From positions 1,499,001-1,563,000 of the forward strand of contig JABTUZ010000001.1 of the NCBI GenBank assembly GCA_015075105.1: 64,000 nt of DNA. Direction: 5' to 3'. Below the pieces are notes generated by a model, which was not told the DNA's origin, ran no database searches, and saw only the letters and a program-made list of their open reading frames with translations. The position numbers and the translations under genes were made by a program. This document shows, piece by piece, positions 37,136 to 45,354 of the stretch; the first letter of the stretch is position 1, and every line of letters begins with the position of its first letter. This DNA is from Leptospiraceae bacterium. Its GTDB lineage: Bacteria; Spirochaetota; Leptospiria; Leptospirales; Leptospiraceae.

Positions 37136-38011
37136 ATGAAAAGATTATTTTACATCGTAAATATTTTTCTATTTATTCATTGCGGTATAAGACCAAGACT
37201 CTTAGAAAAACCAGTCATCGAAATTCAAGGACATCAGGGAGCCAGAGCCAAGTTTCCGGGGAACACTCTACCTTCTTTTGAATACGCTCTTTCTAAAAAT
37301 ATTGACGTATTGGAATTGGACGTTGTTGTGAGTAAAGATAAAAAGTTAGTAGTGAGCCATGATCTTTTTTTAGAAAAAGAAGACTGCTTATCTCCTGAAG
37401 GAAGATTACTAAACGAGGGTATTCCCATAATAACCCTAAATTATGACGAAATAAAAAAATACGACTGTGGTAGTATAACTCAAAAAAGATTCCCAAATCA
37501 AAAATCAATTCCCAAAACTTCAAGGCCACTGCTTACGGACGTTATTCACTTAGTAAAAAAATCAGGGAAAGACAAAGTAAAACTCAATATTGAAACCAAG
37601 ATTTCTCCCGGCTTAGAAAAATGGACTGTTTCCCCTTTAGAATTCAGTGAGCTACTCATAAACGTACTAAAAGGGGAAAACTTTTTAGACCGAGTTTATT
37701 TTCAGTCCTTTGACTACAGGACCCTGACTATAATCAAAAGACTCTATCCAAAAGCAAAACTTGTCGCTCTTTTTGAAGGGAACTTAGTTGATTACGCGCA
37801 GACTGCAATCGGGATAGAGGCAGATACGATTTCACCAAACTACCAATGGATTACAAAAGAGCATGTCCAAAAAATTCGATCTATGGGGATCAGAGTAATC
37901 CCTTGGACTGTAAATTCTAAAGAAGAAATACAACGCATGATCGATATGAATGTGGATGGAATTATTTCTGATGATCCGGATTTAGTTATCAGCATTTTAA
38001 ACCGTGGATAA
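37136..38011 (+). CDS. Glycerophosphodiester phosphodiesterase lipoprotein
   Basis: A 291-residue protein from the ATG at 37136, with a hydrophobic leader ending in the lipobox-like FLFIHC. GDPD motifs follow: IQGHQGARAKFPGNTLPSFE (catalytic His and Arg/Glu region), VLELDVVVSKDKKLVVSHD, and the late VDGIISDDPDL. Such enzymes hydrolyse deacylated phospholipids to glycerol-3-phosphate and an alcohol, here probably in the periplasm. It resembles GlpQ rather than cytoplasmic UgpQ because of the leader. The next gene begins in the same frame after its TAA. Confidence 0.86.
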   Translation: MKRLFYIVNIFLFIHCGIRPRLLEKPVIEIQGHQGARAKFPGNTLPSFEYALSKNIDVLELDVVVSKDKKLVVSHDLFLEKEDCLSPEGRLLNEGIPIITLNYDEIKKYDCGSITQKRFPNQKSIPKTSRPLLTDVIHLVKKSGKDKVKLNIETKISPGLEKWTVSPLEFSELLINVLKGENFLDRVYFQSFDYRTLTIIKRLYPKAKLVALFEGNLVDYAQTAIGIEADTISPNYQWITKEHVQKIRSMGIRVIPWTVNSKEEIQRMIDMNVDGIISDDPDLVISILNRG

Positions 38012-38017
38012 ATTTCT

Positions 38018-39241
38018 CTGAAGACCATAGGAAAGTATTTTTTAAATGGAAAGACAAAACTTTCCTTTCAAAAAAAACACCCTTGGATATTCAATCGTCA
38101 AATCAAAAACAAAAAAGAATTTCGAAACGGCAGGTTGGTTGAAATTGTATCCGACGACTCGCCAAAAACTTCCGGTATAGGGATTTATTCCTCTAATGGC
38201 TTAATTGCAATTCGAATAATCTATTTTGGAGAAAATTTTTCTCTTCAAGAAGTGCACGGTATGGTATTCACCGCTATAAAAAAAAGACTTCCTCTTTTAG
38301 AATACACGGATAGCCTCAGGTGGATTCATGGGGAAAATGACGGATTTCCAGGAATCACGATAGATATGCATGGAAATTCCCTAATTGTTATGGTGTATTC
38401 TGACTCACTTTCGGTATATTCAAGATACGTTAGCCGCGTTTTAAATTACTATTTAGAAAAAAAATTTTCTGTAAAAGCAAAAAATATTCTACTTAAAATT
38501 CCTCGCAGGATCGGCAAGGAAAACCTCCCTCACTCCAAAGAAAATCTTAAATTACTGAAAGGCACTCTCCAAAATAATACACTTCTCCATTACAGAAATT
38601 TAGAGTATAATATAAACCTGCAATCTCAAAAAGGTGGTACTTACGATGATCTCCGTAACCTGAGAGATTTTATTATAACAAATCAAAAACTATTTCAAGG
38701 CAAAAAAGTTTTGAACCTATTTTCGAACAACGGTTTGACTTCCGTAGTTATAGAAAGAACTGGGGCGAAGTCTATTTATTCTTTAGAAGATAGTGAGACC
38801 TCTATTCAAACTCATCTAAAAAATCTTACAGATTCTACCAGAAAAAAACACATAGTAAAGAAATTAGATTTATTTAAAAATTTATCAAAATACTTAGAAG
38901 AGCTAAATGAGTTTTTTGACGTGATTCTAATAGACCCACCAAGTCTAACTTCTAATGCAAAAGATGTTACAAAAGCAAAATTGATTTATTCTCGTTTCAT
39001 CGAAGACAGCCTGCCCTTTCTATCCGAGAAAGGAACTCTCATTTTATGCTCTTGCTCCAATAGGATCCATAAAAATGAATTTGAAAGGATTTGTAAAGAC
39101 AGTCTATCTAAATCCAAGAAAAAATATAAAAAACCGATTCGGTTAAGAAATGAAGCAGACCACCCTGTTCTATATTCTTTTCCTGAAGGGGATTATCTAA
39201 AGGTACATATTTATACAGAGGTAACTTCTATTTTAAAATAA
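38018..39241 (+). CDS. RlmI-like 23S rRNA (cytosine-C5) methyltransferase
   Basis: The protein has an N-terminal PUA-like domain (KKHPWIFNRQIKNKKEF, NGRLVEIVS, GIGIYSSNGLIAIRI), a bridging GENDGFPGITID segment and a class I methyltransferase domain (LNLFSNNGLTSV, DVILIDPPSLTS, LILCSCSNRIHKNEF, NEADHPVLYSFPEGDYLK). It matches RlmI/RlmO, which make m5C in 23S rRNA. The PUA part lies upstream of the first ATG/GTG/TTG-type start at 38135. Between the preceding TAA and that point the frame offers only ATT, CTG (38018) or ATA as starts. I place it at the CTG, giving 407 residues; a frameshift upstream is the alternative. Confidence 0.78.
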   Translation: MKTIGKYFLNGKTKLSFQKKHPWIFNRQIKNKKEFRNGRLVEIVSDDSPKTSGIGIYSSNGLIAIRIIYFGENFSLQEVHGMVFTAIKKRLPLLEYTDSLRWIHGENDGFPGITIDMHGNSLIVMVYSDSLSVYSRYVSRVLNYYLEKKFSVKAKNILLKIPRRIGKENLPHSKENLKLLKGTLQNNTLLHYRNLEYNINLQSQKGGTYDDLRNLRDFIITNQKLFQGKKVLNLFSNNGLTSVVIERTGAKSIYSLEDSETSIQTHLKNLTDSTRKKHIVKKLDLFKNLSKYLEELNEFFDVILIDPPSLTSNAKDVTKAKLIYSRFIEDSLPFLSEKGTLILCSCSNRIHKNEFERICKDSLSKSKKKYKKPIRLRNEADHPVLYSFPEGDYLKVHIYTEVTSILK

Positions 39242-39340
39242 TTTGCACGGTACAAATTTTTAAAATGAATTAAAATATATAGTTTCAGGAAAATGACTTT
39301 TTAAAAAATTGAGCAAGTGGCTTTGCTGTATTTATAAAAT

Positions 39341-39451
39341 GGCGTACCTGCAAAAAGTCGTTTTTTGAAAAAGCAATTGTTCAAAAAGCCAATAAAAGTG
39401 TCATTTTCTAGCGTTGTAAAAAGCCCTGAAAGGGGTTTTTGCAATAGCGTC
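39341..39451. mobile_element. MITE-like element, copy 1
   Basis: A 111-bp element present again at 50285-50395 with about two differences. Ends are imperfect inverted repeats: GGCGTACCTGCAAAAA at the left and the complement of GACGCTATTGCAAAAA at the right. It is flanked by the direct repeat ATAAAAT (39334-39340 and 39452-39458), consistent with a target-site duplication. An internal AAAAAGCCC/GGGGTTTTT hairpin lies near the right end. It contains no reading frame. The 375-bp gap between the methyltransferase and cytochrome genes otherwise shows nothing. Confidence 0.82.
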
Positions 39452-39616
39452 ATAAAATCCAAGTTAAATTTTTTGGAAATACTCTAATTTTTCATTCCTA
39501 TAAAAAAACCAAAGCAGTAAAAATTATTTCTTTTATAAATGATAAATTCCAAAAACATGGAATTAAGAATGGTCTATCAAAAAAAACCATTACAAAACTT
39601 ATAAAAAGGAAAAATT

Positions 39617-40105
39617 ATGAACGATAGATTGAAAAATTTTAGTAAAACAATTTTAGTTTTATTATTTGGAATATCATTTCTTTTAGCTTGGAATTGCGGA
39701 GAACAAAACTCAGAAAAGTCGGACACAAACTCCAACCAAGAAAAATCAGCAGAAGCTCCAAAAGCTGGAGTCGAAAAAACCAAAGAAGAAAAAATTGCAT
39801 CAGGAAAAAAGATTTATTCTGAAATTTGTGTTGCTTGCCACTTAGGAGAAGGACAAGGCTCTCCCGGTTCATTTCCACCCCTCGCAAAAAGCGACTTTTT
39901 AAACAAAGATAAAAAAAGGGCAATCCACACGGTTGTAAAAGGGATCAGTGGTCCGATTACCGTAAACGGAAAAAAATACGACAACGTCATGCCTCCTCAA
40001 ACTCTTGGAGATGAAGATGTAGCAGATGTACTAACTTATGTTTATAACAGTTGGGGAAACGCAGGTCATGTAATCCATGCGGACGAGGTAAAACCAGAGA
40101 GATAA
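39617..40105 (+). CDS. Class I c-type cytochrome lipoprotein
   Basis: A 162-residue protein with a hydrophobic leader ending in a lipobox-like LLAWNC, a Glu/Lys/Ser-rich linker to about residue 55, then a haem-binding CVACH and a likely axial Met in DNVMPPQTLGDEDVADVLTYV. It is a mono-haem electron carrier on the periplasmic side. The two genes behind it (SUMF1-like and SCO) suggest a link to a copper enzyme or terminal oxidase. AGGAAAAA precedes the ATG. Confidence 0.9.
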   Translation: MNDRLKNFSKTILVLLFGISFLLAWNCGEQNSEKSDTNSNQEKSAEAPKAGVEKTKEEKIASGKKIYSEICVACHLGEGQGSPGSFPPLAKSDFLNKDKKRAIHTVVKGISGPITVNGKKYDNVMPPQTLGDEDVADVLTYVYNSWGNAGHVIHADEVKPER

Positions 40106-40108
40106 GCC

Positions 40109-40909
40109 TTGAATTCACACTTTTTGAAAAAGATAATTTTTTTTCAGTCTCACCTGTTTATCTTTTTTTTAACTGTTCAGGCAGTTTTTTCAAATCCTAA
40201 TTTTGAAAATATGGTTTTAGTAGAAGGAGGGAATTTTTTTCCTCCTTTTGCAAACCAAAAAATAAAAGCAAAAGTACAATCCTTTTTCTTAGACACCTAC
40301 CCTGTTACCAATAAAGATTATCAGAAATTCTTAAAGGAAAATCCATCATGGCAAAAAGAAAATATTTTACCGATCTATGCAGACTCAAACTATTTAGCTA
40401 AATTAAAAGACTGTGGAATATTTTCTTCTTGTAATGAAGATTCTCCCGTGACTTATGTGTCTTGGTTTAGTGCAAGGGCTTATTGTAAGTGGAAAGGAAA
40501 AAGGCTTCCAACAGTCACAGAATGGGAATTTGCAGCTACGGATAGCGGGACACACACTCAAAAAGACAACGATAAAATCTTAGAGTGGTATTCTAAACCC
40601 AACCCAAAAATTTTCCCAAAAGTAGGGACTGTGTGGAAAAGTAAGTCAGGTGCATACGACCTAATTGGCTCTGTTTGGGAATGGGTTGATGATTTTAACA
40701 CTGCATCTGTAACCGAAGACTCTCGCTCCGATTCGGATCTAGACAGGAATTTATTTTGTGGTGGAGCAAGCCTTGCTTTAAAAGATTTTAAAAATTACGC
40801 TTCTTACATGCGGTTTGCGTTTAGAAGTGGTCTAAAAGGGAGATATACAATAGCAAATCTTGGGTTTCGTTGTGCCTTAGATGTACCTATTCAAAAAAAA
40901 ATACTATGA
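40109..40909 (+). CDS. SUMF1/FGE-like (NirV-type) secreted protein
   Basis: A 266-residue protein with a signal peptide and a C-type-lectin-like SUMF1 domain: MVLVEGGNFF, FFLDTYPVTNKDYQKFL, PVTYVSWFSARAYCKWKGKRLPTVTEWEFAA, GSVWEWVDDF and NLGFRCAL. True formylglycine-generating enzymes use this fold, but many relatives have other roles; NirV, next to copper nitrite reductase, is one. The start is TTG at 40109, three bases after the cytochrome stop, and the end overlaps the SCO gene, so the three are co-transcribed. Function is unknown. Confidence 0.78.
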   Translation: MNSHFLKKIIFFQSHLFIFFLTVQAVFSNPNFENMVLVEGGNFFPPFANQKIKAKVQSFFLDTYPVTNKDYQKFLKENPSWQKENILPIYADSNYLAKLKDCGIFSSCNEDSPVTYVSWFSARAYCKWKGKRLPTVTEWEFAATDSGTHTQKDNDKILEWYSKPNPKIFPKVGTVWKSKSGAYDLIGSVWEWVDDFNTASVTEDSRSDSDLDRNLFCGGASLALKDFKNYASYMRFAFRSGLKGRYTIANLGFRCALDVPIQKKIL

Positions 40910-41478
40910 CTAAAAAATTACAAATCTCTATTCTAATTACGACTTTACTTTTTAGTTTTTGCAAAAAAGAAGAGTCTGAAATTTCCAAAGAACCGGCTAT
41001 TTCGCCTTACGTTTTAGAATCGGTTTGGAAAGACCAAAATGGAAAAGAAATGAAACTAAAAGAGCTTATGGGAAATTTAGTTTTTATATCCATGTTTTAC
41101 AGTTCTTGTAATTCTGTGTGTCCTAGAATCGTGAGCGATATTAAAAAATTAGAGAAAAGCCTCTCTAAAAGTACACTAAAAAAAAGTAAATTTGTAATGG
41201 TATCTTTAGACGAAGAAAAAGATTCTCCCGAAAAGATGAAAGCCTATATCGAAAAAATGCAACTAAATGAATCAAGGTGGATTCTATTAAGTGGAAACAA
41301 AGATGCAATTCGAGAGCTATCCATTGTATTAGAAACAGATTTTAAAAAAATGGACGACGGTGAAATCTCCCACTCAGCCATAGTTACACTGATTTCAGAA
41401 AAAGGAAATATTTTAGCTAAAGAAAAAGGGATTGGTGGGGAATTCTCAGAAATCCAAAAAAAAATACAACTGAATTGA
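40906..41478 (+). CDS. SCO1/SenC family copper chaperone/thiol reductase lipoprotein
   Basis: A 190-residue protein from the ATG at 40906, with a lipobox-like LLFSFC and a thioredoxin-like fold. The CxxxC motif (SSCNSVCPRI) and the conserved His (ISHSAIVTL) are present, as needed for Cu binding in SCO proteins. These deliver copper or reduce cysteines during CuA-site assembly of cytochrome oxidase or related enzymes. Overlap with the SUMF1-like gene (ATGA) marks a three-gene operon. Confidence 0.87.
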   Translation: MTKKLQISILITTLLFSFCKKEESEISKEPAISPYVLESVWKDQNGKEMKLKELMGNLVFISMFYSSCNSVCPRIVSDIKKLEKSLSKSTLKKSKFVMVSLDEEKDSPEKMKAYIEKMQLNESRWILLSGNKDAIRELSIVLETDFKKMDDGEISHSAIVTLISEKGNILAKEKGIGGEFSEIQKKIQLN

Positions 41479-41482
41479 ATTA

Positions 41483-41560
41483 GGCTCCAGAATAGTCTCG
41501 ACTAAATTAAAGAAGACTCCAGAATAGTCTTGACTAAATTGAAGAAGACTCCAGAATAGT
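41483..41560. repeat. 32-bp tandem repeat (2.4 copies) before the AAA ATPase gene
   Basis: Units at 41483-41514, 41515-41546 and a partial at 41547-41560, each reading CTCCAGAATAGTCT(C/T)GACT and then AAATT(A/G)AAGAA. GACTCCAGAATAGTC has inverted ends and could form a small hairpin. It ends 13 bases before the ATG at 41574, where a Shine-Dalgarno-like AGGAAG also sits. Confidence 0.8.
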
Positions 41561-41573
41561 AGGAAGTCTAATT

Positions 41574-42707
41574 ATGAAACGATATATCAGTGAGTTTATT
41601 CAAAAAGATTTATCTTCAAAATTTGTAATTTTATCTGGACCCCGTCAATCTGGCAAGACAACACTTTCAAAAAATCTCTCCTTAACATCTGAATACATCA
41701 ATTATGATTTAAAAGAACACCGTAAGATACTATTAGAAAAATCTTGGGATAGAAAAAATAAAATAATTATATTCGATGAAATTCATAAAATGAAAAACTG
41801 GAAATCTTTTTTAAAAGGCATTTATGACACAGAGGGAATAAACCCCGGAATACTTGTAACAGGAAGTGCAAGATTGGATACATACAGGAAATCAGGAGAT
41901 TCCTTAGCCGGAAGGTATTTCGCCTATCGTCTCCACCCTTTAGATATTAAAGAACTCTATAAATTTTCTAATGAAAAAGATGAAAATAAGATTTTAGAAA
42001 AATTACTTACAGTCGGTGGATTCCCTGAGCCCTATTTGAACGGAAAAATAGAATATTACAGGCGATGGAAAAAAACACACCAAGATATAATCATCAGGCA
42101 AGACTTACTCGACTTAGAGAAAGTCAGAGATATTTCTTCAATAGAAACCTTGATTGAGTTAATGAGGGAAAGAGTCGGGTCATCTATTTCTTATACCTCA
42201 CTGTCCGAAGATTTGCAATACAGCTCTAAAACGATAAAACACTGGCTTCAAATTTTAGAAAATCTTTACGTTATTTTTAAAATAAAGCCATACCACAAGA
42301 ATATTGCCCGAGCTTTATTAAAAGAGCCAAAATACTACTTTTTTGATACTGGACAAGTAAGCGGAGATGAAGGAGTGAAGTTAGAAAACGTTGTAGCTTG
42401 CGCTATTTTAAAAGAATTACATTATATGGAGGATGTAAAAGGGACAAGTACCAATCTATACTACCTTCGCTCCAAAGAAAAAAAAGAAATTGACTTCCTA
42501 ATAGAAATTGATAAAAAAATTACAACCCTAATAGAAGTGAAATTATCAGAAACGAATCTATCACCAAATTTTCGTGCTTTTTCTAGATACTTTCCTCAAG
42601 CAAAAAAGATTCAACTAGTTAAAAATTTAGATAGAGAAAAAACTTTCCCTGATGGATGTGAAATACGTTATGTGGCTAAATGGCTTAAAACTATGAAGTT
42701 TTTCTAA
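41574..42707 (+). CDS. AAA_14/DUF4143 family ATPase
   Basis: A 377-residue P-loop protein: Walker A SGPRQSGKTT, Walker B IIIFDEIHKMKNW, sensor-like LVTGSARLD, then a C-terminal DUF4143-type half (ETLIELMRERVGSSISYTSL, LENLYVIFKIKPYH, YFFDTGQV) ending in a nuclease-like EIDFLIEI-x-x-K-x-x-x-LIEVK segment, which resembles a PD-(D/E)xK core. Members are found across bacteria with patchy, mobile distribution; the role is unknown. It stands alone between the SCO and flgG genes. Confidence 0.85.
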   Translation: MKRYISEFIQKDLSSKFVILSGPRQSGKTTLSKNLSLTSEYINYDLKEHRKILLEKSWDRKNKIIIFDEIHKMKNWKSFLKGIYDTEGINPGILVTGSARLDTYRKSGDSLAGRYFAYRLHPLDIKELYKFSNEKDENKILEKLLTVGGFPEPYLNGKIEYYRRWKKTHQDIIIRQDLLDLEKVRDISSIETLIELMRERVGSSISYTSLSEDLQYSSKTIKHWLQILENLYVIFKIKPYHKNIARALLKEPKYYFFDTGQVSGDEGVKLENVVACAILKELHYMEDVKGTSTNLYYLRSKEKKEIDFLIEIDKKITTLIEVKLSETNLSPNFRAFSRYFPQAKKIQLVKNLDREKTFPDGCEIRYVAKWLKTMKFF

Positions 42708-42775
42708 AAAAACCTAGTTTACTACATAATCCTTTTTTTCAAAACTACCGATAGAGCTAAGTAGAGGGAATAACT

Positions 42776-43573
42776 ATGATGCGCTCACTTTGGACAGCTG
42801 CTACAGGAATGATAGCCCAACAATTTCATATCGACACAATCTCCAATAACTTGGCAAACGTAAATACTACAGGTTTTAAAAAAAATCGTGCTGACTTTGA
42901 AGACTTGGTTTATCAACATCAAGTGCTTGCGGGAACTCCTGCTACCGCAGTAAGTGAAATCCCTACAGGCGTAAACGTAGGTCATGGGGTTAGGGCAGCT
43001 GCCTCTCAAAAATTATTTGAAATAGGCTCATTCCAAGCTACAGGAAATAAATTGGACATGGCGATTACAGGAGAAATGGGTTTTTTTAAAATACAAATGC
43101 CGGACGGTACATTTTCTTACACAAGAGACGGCTCTTTCAAAATAGACTCTAACCAGCAAGTGGTTACGTCTAACGGTTATTTATTTGAGCCTCCAATCGT
43201 TTTACCGGAAAATGCAATTTTAAATACTCTTTCGATTGCAGAGGGTGGAGAGGTAACCGTAAAAATTGGAAGTGATATTCGACCAACCGTGATAGGACAA
43301 ATTGAGCTTTATAGATTTGTAAACCCGGCAGGACTTCAAGCAATCGGTAAAAATCTATTTAGAGAAACTGTTGCCTCTGGCCCAGAAATTCCCGGTACCC
43401 CCGGTATGGAGGGAATGGGAAATATTTTGCAAGGCTTCTTAGAAATGAGTAACGTCAAAATCGTAGAAGAAATGGTGAATATGATTGTAGCTCAAAGAGC
43501 TTACGAGTCAAACTCTAAGGCAATCCAGACCTCGGACAATATGCTTTCGACTGCAATATCTCTAAAGAGATAA
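42776..43573 (+). CDS. flgG: Flagellar basal-body distal rod protein FlgG
   Basis: A 265-residue rod/hook-family protein: LWTAATGMIAQQFHIDTISNNLANVNTTGFKK at the N-terminus (the rod signature), TGNKLDMAITGEMGFFKIQMPDGTFSYTRDGSF in the middle and a C-terminal MSNVKIVEEMVNMIVAQRAYE with NSKAIQTSDNML. It forms the distal rod that crosses the periplasm. Two ATGs in tandem (42776, 42779) are possible starts. It is first of the flgG-A-H-I-J run. Confidence 0.95.
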   Translation: MMRSLWTAATGMIAQQFHIDTISNNLANVNTTGFKKNRADFEDLVYQHQVLAGTPATAVSEIPTGVNVGHGVRAAASQKLFEIGSFQATGNKLDMAITGEMGFFKIQMPDGTFSYTRDGSFKIDSNQQVVTSNGYLFEPPIVLPENAILNTLSIAEGGEVTVKIGSDIRPTVIGQIELYRFVNPAGLQAIGKNLFRETVASGPEIPGTPGMEGMGNILQGFLEMSNVKIVEEMVNMIVAQRAYESNSKAIQTSDNMLSTAISLKR

Positions 43574-43574
43574 A

Positions 43575-44624
43575 ATGGTATTTTTAATTAGAAAGATATA
43601 TTCTAAAATGGTAGAGGTGCTTGCCGTTTTTTTCACGACTACGCTATCATTTCGATTGTCCGCTTTGCCATGCAAAGTCTCCAACCCTTACGGTCGATCC
43701 AATCGCTATCGCTTGTATTCAAGTTACCTTACGTTATTCGCTTTAACTTTTACTGTTCCCTTAAGCTCTGAAGATTTTGCGAAAGAAGGAATTTTTTTAA
43801 AGCCGAGGGTCTTACTGAATTCAAACGAAGTTTGGTTGAAAGATATTTCTAATTTTCATGAAAAAACTTGGAATATTAAAATTTTTAGTAATTTAATTAG
43901 CCCGAAAATTTTAAGTATCAATGAACTTGAAAAAATATTGGTTAGTAACAATATATCAGAAAAAGTTTTTGGAAAAAATAGCATCCTAATTCCTTTCACC
44001 AAAGAATTTACAAAATCTGAATTAGAAGAATCTTTACTGAGCGAAATTTCTTCTAAATCGGGGATAGAAAAAAGTGAATTGAAAATCACCTATAATGGAA
44101 AAAAAATTAATCTACCTGAATCAGGGGTTGAATTTCGATGGGCAAATTTTCCTAAAAACCTAATTTCTGGTAGAAGAATTTTTCCACTAGACATATATTT
44201 TCAAAACGAAAAAATCCATACAGTAAGACTAAATTTTTTATTAGAGAAAAAAATAACCGCAGTAGTTTCAAAAAGAAAAATCAGCAAAGGAAAAATTCTA
44301 AGTAAAAATGACTTTGAAATTCGCTCCTTTTACAGCGAAGAAGACAACAAGGATCTTTTTTCAGAAGACGTAACCGGATTCACTGTTCTTGGAGAAATCG
44401 AAGAAAATAAACCAATTCGGAAAAAAGAAATCAGAAATTCTTTTTTAGTGGAGAAAGGCTCTGAGGTAACTATTGTATTCACTAAAGGCAACCTTGTAGT
44501 AAAAGGAAAATCAAGGGCAAGAACTTCAGGAAACTTAGGTGACTTAGTTCAAGTGAATGGGCATTCCAACCATTCAATATTGACTGCTAGGGTTGCAGAT
44601 AGGGGAAGCGTAATAATTGAGTAA
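43575..44624 (+). CDS. flgA: Flagellar P-ring assembly chaperone FlgA
   Basis: A FlgA/SAF-domain protein. The C-terminal half shows VSKRKISKGKILSKNDFEIR, TGFTVLGEIEENKPIRKKEI and TIVFTKGNLVVKGKSRARTS followed by GDLVQVNGHSN, typical of FlgA. It is a periplasmic chaperone for FlgI assembly. As annotated from 43575 it has 349 residues with an odd first 45, encoded by a distinctly GC-richer stretch (about 43615-43740). A TTG at 43713, just before a signal-like SSYLTLFALTFTVPLSSED, is the better biological start if that stretch is foreign. Confidence 0.82.
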   Translation: MVFLIRKIYSKMVEVLAVFFTTTLSFRLSALPCKVSNPYGRSNRYRLYSSYLTLFALTFTVPLSSEDFAKEGIFLKPRVLLNSNEVWLKDISNFHEKTWNIKIFSNLISPKILSINELEKILVSNNISEKVFGKNSILIPFTKEFTKSELEESLLSEISSKSGIEKSELKITYNGKKINLPESGVEFRWANFPKNLISGRRIFPLDIYFQNEKIHTVRLNFLLEKKITAVVSKRKISKGKILSKNDFEIRSFYSEEDNKDLFSEDVTGFTVLGEIEENKPIRKKEIRNSFLVEKGSEVTIVFTKGNLVVKGKSRARTSGNLGDLVQVNGHSNHSILTARVADRGSVIIE

Positions 44625-45354
44625 GAAAAATTCTAAAATCAAAACAAGATTAGAAAGACTAATCGATAAATCTTTATTTATGCGGAAAACAATGCTTTCA
44701 TTTTTTTTAAAATACTTTTTTTTTAGTTTACTCTATTTTTCTTTTAGTTTATTTTCCCAATCTCTTTGGATAGATACTGACCCGTATTCATCAGGACAAA
44801 AAATCAAAGTCGGATCTGTGATTAAAGTAGTTTTAAAAGACGGTTTAAAATCAGAATATGAGTTTGAAGGAAAAAAGGATGAGTCTCATACAATTAAATC
44901 TATTCCAGACAAAAAAATTGTATCGGACCTAACTCCATTCAATTCAGATAGAAGCCTAGCAAAAAAAAAGAACGGTAAATCAAAATCTTCCGGAAAAATT
45001 CTTGGCTCTCTTTCGGTTCTTGTGACAGAGATAGATCCAAATACTGGAAATTTAATTATTGCAGGTACTAAAGAAACCTATATTGATAAAGAAAAAAATG
45101 TGCTAAGGCTCACAGGGATCGCCTCTCCAAAAGATTTAAAAGAAGATAAAATAATTTCGAGTGATTTAATAGCCAACTTGAAAATGGAGTTTCAGGGAAG
45201 TATATCCGAAGAAATTCTTACTAGCCCAGACGTAAGACTAAAAGAAACTAAAAATCCAGACGGAAGTGTAAGCGTAAAGGCAGAGCTATCGGAAAACGAA
45301 AAACAAGAAATCATTTTAAAAAATTTGAAAAAAATGCTTGGAGAAAGCGAATGA
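44617..45354 (+). CDS. flgH: Flagellar L-ring-type protein FlgH
   Basis: The protein has a signal segment (FFFSLLYFSFSLFSQS), then SLWIDTDPYSSGQKIKVGSV, LGSLSVLVTEIDPNTGNLII, a KETYIDKEKNVLRLTGIASP core and DLIANLKMEFQGS. These match FlgH, the L-ring protein. Spirochaetes have periplasmic flagella and often lack an outer ring, but Leptospira keeps flgH. The start is TTG 44617, overlapping flgA with an AGGGGA upstream; ATG 44680, right before the signal helix, is an alternative. It overlaps flgI by ATGA. Confidence 0.85.
   Translation: MSKKNSKIKTRLERLIDKSLFMRKTMLSFFLKYFFFSLLYFSFSLFSQSLWIDTDPYSSGQKIKVGSVIKVVLKDGLKSEYEFEGKKDESHTIKSIPDKKIVSDLTPFNSDRSLAKKKNGKSKSSGKILGSLSVLVTEIDPNTGNLIIAGTKETYIDKEKNVLRLTGIASPKDLKEDKIISSDLIANLKMEFQGSISEEILTSPDVRLKETKNPDGSVSVKAELSENEKQEIILKNLKKMLGESE

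Noticed and set aside
40109-40909. The SUMF1-like protein as the maturase of the sulfatase-fold protein at 14099-16360.
   Set aside because: That protein has Thr rather than Cys/Ser at the nucleophile, so no formylglycine is expected, and the genes are 24 kb apart.
41483-41560. Tandem 32-bp repeats considered as a CRISPR array.
   Set aside because: Units are contiguous with no spacers between them, and no cas genes are nearby.
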